Below are positions 54,492 through 62,308 of a DNA stretch of 64,000 nucleotides, in pieces; position 1 is the first letter of the stretch, and each line of letters starts with the position of its first letter. The DNA is from Kitasatospora cineracea (GTDB lineage Bacteria > Actinomycetota > Actinomycetes > Streptomycetales > Streptomycetaceae). The DNA lies in assembly GCF_003751605.1 (NCBI RefSeq), contig NZ_RJVJ01000002.1, positions 434,001-498,000 on the forward strand, given 5' to 3'. Under the pieces are notes generated by a model. It saw nothing but the letters and a program-made list of their open reading frames with translations. It did no database searches and was not told the origin of the DNA. A program made the translations under genes and the position numbers.

Positions 54492-57400
54492 TCAGTCCTG
54501 CGGGGAGGCCAGGGATGCCAGCCCCGCCAGGGCCTCGGCCGCCCAGCCGGGGGCCTCCCAGCGGTGGGCGATCTCGTGGGCCTGCCGGAAGTGGGCGGCG
54601 GCCTCGGCGGGGCGGCCCAGGTGGCGGGCGAGGTCGCCCAGGGTGAGGGCGATCGGTCGGGCGGCGATCGAGGTGGAGGCGGCGCCCGCGACCAGGTGGG
54701 CCAACGGGCGGAGCTGGTCGAGGAGTTCGGCGGCCTCCTCGCGTTCGTCCAGGGCGATGACCAGGTCGGCGCGCAGCTGCAGGAAGAGCGAGCGGAAGTA
54801 GTCGGCCTGGATCTCGCGGCGTTCGCCCCGGGCCCGGCGGGCCTCGTCCGGGCCGTGGCCGGCGGCGAGCAGGGCGAGGGCGGTGACGTCGGCGATCAGG
54901 TGGCCGTACTGGGCGCGGTGCTCCTCGATCAGCGGGAGGATCTCGGCCAGCCGGCCCTGCCGGTGGGCGATCACCACCCGGATCAGCGCGCCCAGGCCGC
55001 CGGCGTGCAGCGAGGCGCGGGCGTGCAGCCCGGCCAGGCCCCGGTCGTAGAGGGCGGTGGCCGCGTCGATCCGGTCGGCGACGAGTTCCAGCATGCCGCG
55101 CTGGAACAGGGCGACGTCGGCGAGTTCGGCCAGCCCGTAGCGGTGCGCGATCTCCTCGCCCGCGACGAGGTGGCGGCGCAGCGCGGGCAGGTCGGCGCGG
55201 GCGGCGGCCGCGGTGGCGGCGAGGTGTTCGGCCTGCCAGCGGTAGGCGGGCAGGTCGTGTTCGGCGGCCAGCGCGGCGAGTTCGGCGGCGGTGCGGCCCC
55301 GTTCGGCGGAGGCCAGTTCGTAGTCGCAGGCCCGGGCCCGGGCGGTGAGGGCGAGGCAGAGCAGGCGCGGGTCGCCCTCGGCGCGGGCGATCGCCACGGC
55401 TTCGGCTCCGGCGTCGGCGAGTTGGGCCGAGTCGACGCAGTCGAGTTCCTGGGTGAGGGCGTCGAGGAGGCGGCAGCGGGTGACGGGCGGCAGGTCGGTG
55501 CGGCGCAGCAGCCGGGTGAGCTGGTCGACGGCTTCCCGGTCGAAGACGCCGTAGGGGTGGGTGACCCAGGGGGTGGGTTCGGTCCAGGCGGTCCAGGCGG
55601 CGATCAGGAGTTCCTCGCGGCCGCTCTCCCGGGCGGTCCGCAGCGCCCGGTCCTTGGTGGCGATGGCGGCGGTGACCTGGCCGGCCCGGACCTGGGCCCG
55701 CAGCAGGGCGCCGAGCAACTCGATCCGGCGGGCGGTGCGGTCCTCGCCGGGCTGTTCGGCGGCCCGTTCGAGGTTGTCGACGGCCTGCCGGAGCAGGCTG
55801 ACGGCGCTGGGGTGGGCGTAGCGGCGTTCGGCGGCCTCGGCGGCGCGGACGCAGTGGTCGACCGCGAGGGCGGCGGTGGCGGTGGTCGCGGCCTGGGTGA
55901 AGTGGTGGGCCAGCGCGGTGAGTTCGCCGGGGCGCAGGTCGTGCAGGGCGTGGCCGATCCGGCCGTGCAGGCGGGCCCGGCGCAGGCCGCCGAGGTCGGC
56001 GTACAGGGTGTCGCGGACCAGCACGTGCGCGAACCGGACGGTGCCGGGCCGGGGTTCGAGCAGCAGGCCGCCCGCGACGGCGGCCTCGACGGCCTCGGTG
56101 GCGGTCTCCTCGTCCTGTTCGCCGGCTCGCAGCAGCAGGTCGACGTCGCTCTCCCGGCCGGCCACGGCGGCCAGCCGCAGCAGGTCGACGGCGGGGGCGG
56201 GCAGCCGCTCGAACCGGCGGCGCAGCACGTCCCGGACGCCCTGCGGGACCTGCCGCAGCGCGGTCGACTCGTCCTCCAGCGCGAGGAGTTGGGCGCTCTC
56301 GGCGAGGTAGAACGGGTTGCCGCCGGTGCGTTCGGCCAGCGCCCGGACGGTCTCGGGGCGGACCGGGGCCGCGCACACCGCCTCGATCAGCCGGCCGGCG
56401 TCCGGCTCGGCGAGCCCGCCGAGCGGCACCCGGACCGGCGAGCGGCGGGCCAACGTGGCCAGCACGTCGGCGAGTTCGCCCTCGCCCGGGCGCAGCGCGG
56501 CCACCAGCAGCAGGCCGCCGCCCGCACCGAAGGACGCCCGGTCGGCGGCCAACTCGCCCAGCAGTTCCCGGGTTTCCGGGTCGGCGGCGTGCAGGTCGTC
56601 CAGCAGGACGGCGAGCGGCGCCGCCCCGGCGGCGGCGTGCAGCCGGGCGACCACCGCCCGGTGCAGCCGGAACCGGCCCGACAGCGGGTCCTGGCGGTGC
56701 GCCGGCTCCTCCGCGGCGGCGAGCAGCGGGGCCAGCAACGGGTCGGTGGCGGTGGCCGGTTCGTGCCGGGCCAGCTCGCGCAGCACCTCGGTCCACGCCC
56801 AGGCCGCGGGGGCGCCCGCGCTCTCCGGACAGCGCCCCGTCAGCACCCGCCAGCCGTCCGCCACCAGCTGCTCGCGCAACCGCCCCAGCAGCGTGGACTT
56901 CCCGGCCCCGGCCTCTCCGCTGACCAGCGCGAACGCCGCCGCACCGCGGGCCCGCGCCGCCGCACCCCGCAGGGCGGCCAGCTCCTCCTCCCGCCCGACG
57001 AACACCTGCGGGCGGCCGTCGGTGCCGGGCTCGGCGCGGCCGGGGCGCTCCGGCCGCGAGGCCGGGCCGGAACCGTCCACCGGACCGGAAGCGTCCACCG
57101 GGCTCGCCCCGCCCGCGCCGGTACGGGCCACCGCCCCGCCCACCGAACCGGCCTGACGGGGCGTCAGCTCCTCGGTGCGCTGGTGCAGGATCGCGGACTC
57201 GACGGCGGTGAGCAGCGGCCCCGGGTCGAGGCCGAGTTCGGTGGCGAAGTAGCCGCGGGCGCGGCGGATCGCGGCGAGTGCGTCGGCCTGGCGGCCGCCG
57301 TGCCAGAGGGCGAGGGCGAGCAGCCGCCAGGCCTGTTCGCGCAGGGGGTGGTCCTCGACCAGGGCGGCGGCGTCCTGCGCGGCGGGGCCGGGGCGGCCGG

Positions 57401-57902
57401 CGGCGAGGTCGGCCTCGACGGCTGATTCCCTTGCGGTGGTGCGGAGTTCTTCGAGGCGGGCGGCTTCGGGGGCGGCCCAGGGGCGGTCGGCGAACTCGTG
57501 GTAGGCCGGTCCCTGCCAGAGGGCGAGCGCCTGCCGGAGGGGTTCGGCCCCGCCGGTCCGGGCGGCCGCGGCGAGCAGGTCCTCGAAGTCCCGGGCGTCG
57601 GTGCGGATGCCGCGCAACGCGTAGCCGCCGGCCTCGCTGACCAGCAGCCGGGCCTCCTGGCGGGGGCCGCGGCCGGGTTCCAGCAGGCGGCGCAGGTTGG
57701 AGACGTACGCCTGGAGGGAGGCGGCGGCCTTGGCGGGCGGGCGGCCGTCCCACAGGTCGTCGATCAGCCGGCCGGCGGGGACGGCGGTGCCGCGGGCGAC
57801 CAGCAGGTGGGCGAGCACGCCGCGCTGGCGCGGGCCTCCCAACCGGGCGGCGGCCCCCGCCACTTGCGCCGTCAGTGTCCCGAGCACAGTGATCCGCACC
57901 AT
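54492..57902 (-). CDS. AfsR/SARP-type regulator with BTAD, AAA ATPase and TPR-like region
   Basis: 1136 aa. OmpR-type winged helix (residues 1-100), bacterial transcriptional activation domain (about 105-245), a Pro/Gly linker, AAA ATPase (Walker A GEAGAGKST at 329-337, Walker B LAVLLDDLHAADPET), then about 450 residues of TPR-like helices. Large SARPs of this build activate secondary metabolite genes. It diverges from the lanthipeptide operon with a 394-bp gap, so it is the likely pathway activator. The start (ATG or the next GTG) lacks a clear ribosome binding site. Confidence 0.9.
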   Translation of the reverse strand: MVRITVLGTLTAQVAGAAARLGGPRQRGVLAHLLVARGTAVPAGRLIDDLWDGRPPAKAAASLQAYVSNLRRLLEPGRGPRQEARLLVSEAGGYALRGIRTDARDFEDLLAAAARTGGAEPLRQALALWQGPAYHEFADRPWAAPEAARLEELRTTARESAVEADLAAGRPGPAAQDAAALVEDHPLREQAWRLLALALWHGGRQADALAAIRRARGYFATELGLDPGPLLTAVESAILHQRTEELTPRQAGSVGGAVARTGAGGASPVDASGPVDGSGPASRPERPGRAEPGTDGRPQVFVGREEELAALRGAAARARGAAAFALVSGEAGAGKSTLLGRLREQLVADGWRVLTGRCPESAGAPAAWAWTEVLRELARHEPATATDPLLAPLLAAAEEPAHRQDPLSGRFRLHRAVVARLHAAAGAAPLAVLLDDLHAADPETRELLGELAADRASFGAGGGLLLVAALRPGEGELADVLATLARRSPVRVPLGGLAEPDAGRLIEAVCAAPVRPETVRALAERTGGNPFYLAESAQLLALEDESTALRQVPQGVRDVLRRRFERLPAPAVDLLRLAAVAGRESDVDLLLRAGEQDEETATEAVEAAVAGGLLLEPRPGTVRFAHVLVRDTLYADLGGLRRARLHGRIGHALHDLRPGELTALAHHFTQAATTATAALAVDHCVRAAEAAERRYAHPSAVSLLRQAVDNLERAAEQPGEDRTARRIELLGALLRAQVRAGQVTAAIATKDRALRTARESGREELLIAAWTAWTEPTPWVTHPYGVFDREAVDQLTRLLRRTDLPPVTRCRLLDALTQELDCVDSAQLADAGAEAVAIARAEGDPRLLCLALTARARACDYELASAERGRTAAELAALAAEHDLPAYRWQAEHLAATAAAARADLPALRRHLVAGEEIAHRYGLAELADVALFQRGMLELVADRIDAATALYDRGLAGLHARASLHAGGLGALIRVVIAHRQGRLAEILPLIEEHRAQYGHLIADVTALALLAAGHGPDEARRARGERREIQADYFRSLFLQLRADLVIALDEREEAAELLDQLRPLAHLVAGAASTSIAARPIALTLGDLARHLGRPAEAAAHFRQAHEIAHRWEAPGWAAEALAGLASLASPQD

Positions 57903-58296
57903 CGTGGGGCCGAGCCTATGCGATGGCCGGGCGCCACCGTCGCCCACCTGCGCTCCGAGCGGGTTCCAAGCCGCGCCGGGCGGTGTCCTGGCGGCGTCCC
58001 ACCGCTGCCGTGGACGGCGCCCCCGGCGGCGGTGGACGGCACCCCCGGCGGCGGCCGGAGCCGTCCCCGTCCGGCCGTTGTGACGGGAGTGGCGTGTGGG
58101 ACGAGTGGACGACTTGTGCCAGGGCAGCATCCGTCCATCACAACGGACTTCCGCGCCCCGCCCGGGCACGCCAGAGTAGAGGTGTCGGCAGGGGAGAAAG
58201 AGCGAAGAAAGCGAATGCCGGCAGCACGGGACCACACACCGGGAAAACCCGGAAAGTGCCGCAGCAGAATCTATTTCCTGAGGGAGAGACAATTCC
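57903..58296. promoter_or_regulatory. Divergent promoter gap between SARP and lanthipeptide operon
   Basis: 394 bp without a credible gene. Contains a 22-bp tandem direct repeat with one mismatch (58010-58031, 58032-58053; unit begins GTGGACGGC) and GGTTCCAAG at 57963, also found at 54383 near the MMPL promoter. Direct repeats are typical SARP binding targets, but promoter elements themselves are not recognisable. Confidence 0.45.
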
Positions 58297-58503
58297 GTGA
58301 ACGCCACCCGTACGGCCCGAACCGCGCTCGCCGGACTGCTCGTCGCCGGCCTCTCGACCCTGGTCGGGCTGGCCGTCCCGGTCCTCTCCTCCCCGCCCGG
58401 CAGCACCACCCGGGCCGACGGCCCGGAGGTGTCCGCCACTTCCGCCCCGTCGCCCACCGCCACGCCGTCCGCGCACAGCGACGACGTGACCTGGGGCCAG
58501 TGA
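58297..58503 (+). CDS. Small exported or membrane peptide, 68 aa
   Basis: 68 aa from GTG with GGGAG about 10 nt upstream. N-terminal Arg residues and one hydrophobic helix (ALAGLLVAGLSTLVGLAVPVL) form a signal peptide or anchor; the rest is Ser/Thr/Pro-rich and ends HSDDVTWGQ. No Cys, so not a lanthipeptide. It is the first gene of the operon, opposite a TPR-containing SARP. Inference: a secreted signal peptide whose C-terminus could be sensed, or a membrane accessory. Not recognised. Confidence 0.6.
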   Translation: MNATRTARTALAGLLVAGLSTLVGLAVPVLSSPPGSTTRADGPEVSATSAPSPTATPSAHSDDVTWGQ

Positions 58504-58530
58504 CCCACCGATTACGCCAAGGAGCCCGCC

Positions 58531-58641
58531 ATGCACGCCACTTCGAACTTCCTCGCCGATTCGCCGGAGTCCGCGGAGCGCACCGACCGCGTCCTCGGTG
58601 ACACCCGCCGCAACCTGAACCAGGGCTGGGTCGTCGCCTGA
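58531..58641 (+). CDS. Unknown 36-aa peptide gene
   Basis: Found by reading the sequence directly. ATG at 58531 with AAGGAG 7 nt upstream, 27 bp after the previous stop. Product starts MHATSNFLADSPESAE and ends RRNLNQGWVVA; hydrophilic, charged, no Cys, no hydrophobic export signal. Strong ribosome binding site and operon position argue for translation. Could be a precursor for another modification, a regulator or a leader-like partner; nothing identifies it. Confidence 0.6.
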   Translation: MHATSNFLADSPESAERTDRVLGDTRRNLNQGWVVA

Positions 58642-58752
58642 GAAGGCGCCGGGGGAATCCCCCCGCCGGGCGGCCGGTGAACGGCCGCCGCGCGGAGACC
58701 GGAATCGCAATCCACGACCACGGAAAAACGACCACGGAAAGGGGTGGACGAC

Positions 58753-61338
58753 GTGAAACGCAATCACCACATGTTCGCCGGGGACGATCCGCACTTCTAC
58801 GACCACCCCGTGGACCGCGCCGAGAAGCGCCGGTTCGCCGCCGCCGACCGTCCCGCCCCGGCGGGCTGGCGGAGCCACCAGGACGGCTCCTGGTTCTTCC
58901 TCACCCCCGAGCGGGCCGAACTGCCCGACCAGGGCTGGAAGATCCACGTCTCCGCGGTGCCGGCCGAGGCCGCCGAGGTGATCGACCTGGTCTCGGCGTA
59001 CTGCCTGGAGGCCGGGCTGCCGCACAAGTTCCTGGCCACCCCCCGCATCCACCACCTGAACAACAGCAAGTACGCCCGCCGGGGCAGCAGCGGCAAGCTG
59101 ATGACGCTCTACCCGGCCGACGAGGCCCGGCTGCGCACCGTGCTGGACGGGCTCGGCCCGCTGCTGGCCGGCCGCCGCGCCCCGTACGTGCTCGGCGACC
59201 TGCGCTGGCAGGACGGCCCGCTGTACCTGCGGTACGGCGGCTTCCTGGAGCGCTGGTGCACGCCGGAGAACGGCGAGCGGGTGCTGGCGATCGCGGCCCC
59301 GGACGGCACCCTGGTGCCGGACCGCCGCGACCCGTACTTCACCCTGCCTCCCTGGCTGGAGGCGCCGGAGTGCGTCGCCGAACAGCTGCGGGCCGACGAG
59401 GCCGCGGCCGCCGGACAGCCCGGACTGCCCTACGCGATCGAACGGGCGCTGCACTTCTCCAACGGCGGCGGCGTCTACCTGGCCCGGGAACGGGACGGCG
59501 ACGGCGGCGAGGGCGGGCCGGTGGTGCTGCGCGAGGCCCGGCCGCTGGCCGGGCTGGACGGGGCCGGCCGCGACGCGGTGGACCGGCTGCGCACCGAGGC
59601 CCGGGCGCTGCGGGCCCTGGCCGGGCTGGAGTTCGTGCCCCGGCTGATCGACGAGTTCACCGTCTGGGAGCACCACTACCTGGCGGAGGAGTACGTCGAG
59701 GGCGAGACGCTGCGCCAGTTCCTGGCCCGCTCCAACCCGCTGACCCGGCCCGAGCCGTCCGCCGAGGACCTGGCCCGGTACACCGCGCGGGCCCTCGACA
59801 TCATCGACCAGTTGCAGCGGGCGGTCGACGGGATCCACGCCCGCGGGTACGCGTTCGGCGACCTGCACCCGGCGAACGTGCTGCTGCGCCCGGACGGGCG
59901 GATCTGCCTGGTCGACTTCGAGGTCGCGCACCGCCCCGGCCTCGACCCCGAACCGGCCGTGGCCTGCCCCGGATTCGTCGCCCCGCACGCCCTGTCCGGC
60001 TTCGCCCGGGACGACTACGCGCTGGACTGCATCCGGCTCTCGCTGTTCCTGCCGTACACCATGCTGCTCGACCTGGACCCCGACAAGGTGGACCAACTCG
60101 CCGACGCCATGGCCGAGTTCTTCCCGGTACCGGCCGCCCACACCGAACGGGTCCGGCGCGGCCTGCGCCGCCCCGGCCGCTCGGCCGACACCGGCCGGAC
60201 CCCCGACGCCGGCCGAGCGGCCGAGCACCCCGGCGGGAGGCCGTTCGACCGTCCGGACGCCGAGGGGCTGCCCGGGGCGCTCACCCGGGCGATCCGCGCC
60301 GCCGCCACCCCGCAGCGCGCCGACCGCCTCTTCCCGGGCGACCCGGCCGGCCTGAACGACGGCGGCTACACCCTGGCGCACGGCGCGGCCGGCGTCCTGC
60401 ACGCCCTGCACAGCACCGGGCAGGACGTCGACGAGGAGCACACCGACTGGCTGTGGCGGGCCGCCCGCCGCTCCCGCGACCGGCGGCCCGGCCTGTACGA
60501 CGGCCTGCACGGCGCCGCCCTCGTCCTGCACCGGCTCGGCCGCGAACCGGAGGCGTGGGAGGTCCTCCAGCGCGCCGGCACCACCTCCCCCGGAGACCTG
60601 TCGCTGCGCAGCGGACTGGCCGGCCTCGGACTCGTCCTGCACCGGCTGCACCGCGCCACCGGCGACGGCGGCCTGCGCGACGCCCTCGACCGCGCCACCG
60701 AACGGCTGGCCGCCGCCCTCGACCCGGCGGCGCCGCCCCCGGCCGGGGCGGGCCTGCTGACCGGGCCGAGCGGGATCGCCGCGTTCTTCCTGCACCTGCA
60801 CCAGGACAGCGGCGACCCGGCCCACCTCGACCTGGCCGCCCGCGCCCTGCGCGCCGACCTGGAACAGTGCCGCACCAGCGAGGAGGGCGCGGTCAACCTG
60901 CTGGACGGCACCCGGCTGCTGCCCTACCTGGGCAACGGCAGCGCGGGCACCGGCCTGGTCCTCGGCCAGTACCTGCGGCACCGGCCCGACGACGAGGAGT
61001 TCGCCCGGGCCCTGGACGGGATCCTGCTGGCCGCCCGCGCCCGGCTGGTGATCTTCGGCGGGCTGTTCCACGGCCGGGCCGGCCTGCTGGCCCTGCTCGC
61101 CGAGCACCGCAACCGGCCCGGCGCCGCCGAGCGGATCGCCCGCCAGCGCCGCCTGCTGGCCTGGCACGCCGTCCCGTACCGCGACGGCACCGCGATCGCC
61201 GGCGACCAGCTGCACCGCCTGTCCACGGACCTCGCCACCGGCGCCGCCGGCGTCCTGCTGGCCGTCCACGCCGCCGCCGGCGCACCGCTGGACCTGCCCG
61301 GCGCCACCCTGCCGGCCCTGGTGGCCGGCCGCCCCTGA
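58753..61338 (+). CDS. Class III lanthipeptide synthetase (LanKC)
   Basis: 861 aa from the GTG at 58753, which has AAGGGG 8 nt upstream; a GTG at 58744 is too close to it. N-terminal lyase-like domain (about 1-190), Ser/Thr kinase-like domain (GDLHPANVLL near 370, VDFEVA near 387), C-terminal LanC-like cyclase (about 500-861). The cyclase lacks the zinc Cys/Cys/His set (GGLFHGRAG where LanC has CHG), which marks class III, not class IV. It phosphorylates and eliminates Ser/Thr in LanA peptides and cyclises them with Cys. Four precursor genes follow. Confidence 0.93.
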   Translation: MKRNHHMFAGDDPHFYDHPVDRAEKRRFAAADRPAPAGWRSHQDGSWFFLTPERAELPDQGWKIHVSAVPAEAAEVIDLVSAYCLEAGLPHKFLATPRIHHLNNSKYARRGSSGKLMTLYPADEARLRTVLDGLGPLLAGRRAPYVLGDLRWQDGPLYLRYGGFLERWCTPENGERVLAIAAPDGTLVPDRRDPYFTLPPWLEAPECVAEQLRADEAAAAGQPGLPYAIERALHFSNGGGVYLARERDGDGGEGGPVVLREARPLAGLDGAGRDAVDRLRTEARALRALAGLEFVPRLIDEFTVWEHHYLAEEYVEGETLRQFLARSNPLTRPEPSAEDLARYTARALDIIDQLQRAVDGIHARGYAFGDLHPANVLLRPDGRICLVDFEVAHRPGLDPEPAVACPGFVAPHALSGFARDDYALDCIRLSLFLPYTMLLDLDPDKVDQLADAMAEFFPVPAAHTERVRRGLRRPGRSADTGRTPDAGRAAEHPGGRPFDRPDAEGLPGALTRAIRAAATPQRADRLFPGDPAGLNDGGYTLAHGAAGVLHALHSTGQDVDEEHTDWLWRAARRSRDRRPGLYDGLHGAALVLHRLGREPEAWEVLQRAGTTSPGDLSLRSGLAGLGLVLHRLHRATGDGGLRDALDRATERLAAALDPAAPPPAGAGLLTGPSGIAAFFLHLHQDSGDPAHLDLAARALRADLEQCRTSEEGAVNLLDGTRLLPYLGNGSAGTGLVLGQYLRHRPDDEEFARALDGILLAARARLVIFGGLFHGRAGLLALLAEHRNRPGAAERIARQRRLLAWHAVPYRDGTAIAGDQLHRLSTDLATGAAGVLLAVHAAAGAPLDLPGATLPALVAGRP

Positions 61339-61422
61339 GCCCGCGCCGACGCCGGGCCCCACCTGCCCCTCCCGGGCGACCGTCCGGGAGTGACCGCACC
61401 ACCGGAGAGAAGGAGAACCGCC

Positions 61423-61542
61423 ATGTCCGAGGTCCTGAAGCTGCAGAACCTGTCCGTCGCCGACACCGACGAGGGCGAGCTCAACGACTGGAGCACCGTC
61501 TCCAACCACTGCGGCAGCAAGATCGAGGAAGACGCGCTCTAA
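61423..61542 (+). CDS. Class III lanthipeptide precursor 1 (core type D/H)
   Basis: 39 aa, ATG with AGAAGGAG upstream. Leader MSEVLKLQNLSVADTDEGEL carries the class III LxLQ recognition box. Core region NDWSTVSNHCGSKIEEDAL has Ser24-x2-Ser27-x2-Cys30, the exact labionin/lanthionine spacing, plus Ser32. The tail IEEDAL is acidic, unlike the greasy SapB. The cleavage site is not predictable. No protease gene is in the locus. Confidence 0.9.
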   Translation: MSEVLKLQNLSVADTDEGELNDWSTVSNHCGSKIEEDAL

Positions 61543-61617
61543 GCCCTCCCCGCCCCACTGCACCACACCACACCGCACCGCACCACCCGCATCCCGACCC
61601 CCAGAAGGAGAACCGCC

Positions 61618-61737
61618 ATGTCCGAGGTCCTGAAGCTGCAGAACCTGTCCGTCGCCGACAGCGACGAGGGCGAGCTCAACGAGTGGAGCACCGTCTCCAA
61701 CTACTGCGGCAGCAAGATCGAAGAGGACGCGCTCTAA
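61618..61737 (+). CDS. Class III lanthipeptide precursor 2 (core type E/Y)
   Basis: 39 aa, ATG with AGAAGGAG upstream. Leader nearly identical to copy 1 (MSEVLKLQ, Ser15 in place of Thr). Core NEWSTVSNYCGSKIEEDAL: same S-x2-S-x2-C ring motif, but Glu and Tyr replace the Asp and His of copy 1. Shares its 5' leader with copy 1 and its core type with copy 4. Confidence 0.9.
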   Translation: MSEVLKLQNLSVADSDEGELNEWSTVSNYCGSKIEEDAL

Positions 61738-61803
61738 GTCCTCCCCGTTCCACCGCTCGATCCCCTGCTCGACCAACCACCCCACACCCCGGAGGAGTTC
61801 ACC

Positions 61804-61923
61804 ATGTCCGAGATCCTGAAGCTGCAGAACCTGTCCGTCGCCGACACCGACGAGGGCGAGCTCAACGACTGGAGCACCGTCTCCAACCACTGCGGCAGCA
61901 AGATCGAAGAGGACGCGCTCTAA
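61804..61923 (+). CDS. Class III lanthipeptide precursor 3 (core type D/H)
   Basis: 39 aa, ATG with GGAGGAG upstream. Leader starts MSEILKLQ (Ile4, as in copy 4). The core is identical to copy 1 (NDWSTVSNHCGSKIEEDAL) at the protein level. The upstream sequence CCCCGGAGGAGTTCACC is shared with copy 4, so it is a mosaic of the two families. Confidence 0.9.
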   Translation: MSEILKLQNLSVADTDEGELNDWSTVSNHCGSKIEEDAL

Positions 61924-61991
61924 GTCCTCCCCGTTCCACCGCACCTGGCACCCGGCACCACCAACCACCTGACACCCCGGAGGAGTTCACC

Positions 61992-62111
61992 ATGTCCGAG
62001 ATCCTGAAGCTGCAGAACCTGTCCGTCGCCGACACCGACGAGGGCGAGCTCAACGAGTGGAGCACCGTCTCCAACTACTGCCACAGCAAGATCGAAGAGG
62101 ACGCCGTCTGA
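61992..62111 (+). CDS. Class III lanthipeptide precursor 4 (core type E/Y, His31)
   Basis: 39 aa, ATG with GGAGGAG upstream. Leader MSEILKLQ as in copy 3. Core NEWSTVSNYCHSKIEEDAV: E/Y type like copy 2 but Gly31 is His and the last residue is Val. The ring motif is kept. It is the most diverged core of the four and is followed by 197 bp before the exporter gene. Confidence 0.9.
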   Translation: MSEILKLQNLSVADTDEGELNEWSTVSNYCHSKIEEDAV

Positions 62112-62308
62112 TCCTCGCCGGACACCGGCCCCCGGTCGCGCCCCTCACCCCCGTACGGGCGCGGCCGGCCCTCGGCCGGGGCGGCCGGTGCCCTCCCGGG
62201 TACCGGCCGCCCCGGCCGTTGCGTTCCCCCGTCCCCGCTCTCGACCCCAGCCCCCGCCCCCGCTCTCGACCCCCGCCCCCAGCCCGCTCCGGACCCGGGA
62301 GGACCGCC

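Noticed and set aside
58531..58641. Fifth lanthipeptide precursor
   Set aside because: The 36-aa product has no Cys and no LxLQ leader motif, so it cannot form a labionin or lanthionine ring; kept as an unknown small gene.
58753..61338. Class IV (LanL) synthetase
   Set aside because: The cyclase domain lacks the zinc-binding Cys/His set (Phe-His-Gly where CHG is needed), which is the class III state.
58138..61968. Very long open frame opposite the lanthipeptide synthetase
   Set aside because: It is Val/Gly/Gln-rich with no domain, runs across several clear genes, and is the usual antisense shadow in high-GC DNA.
61423..62111. CRISPR-like array from four evenly spaced repeats
   Set aside because: The repeats are the four precursor genes with start, stop and ribosome binding sites; spacing and length do not fit a CRISPR.
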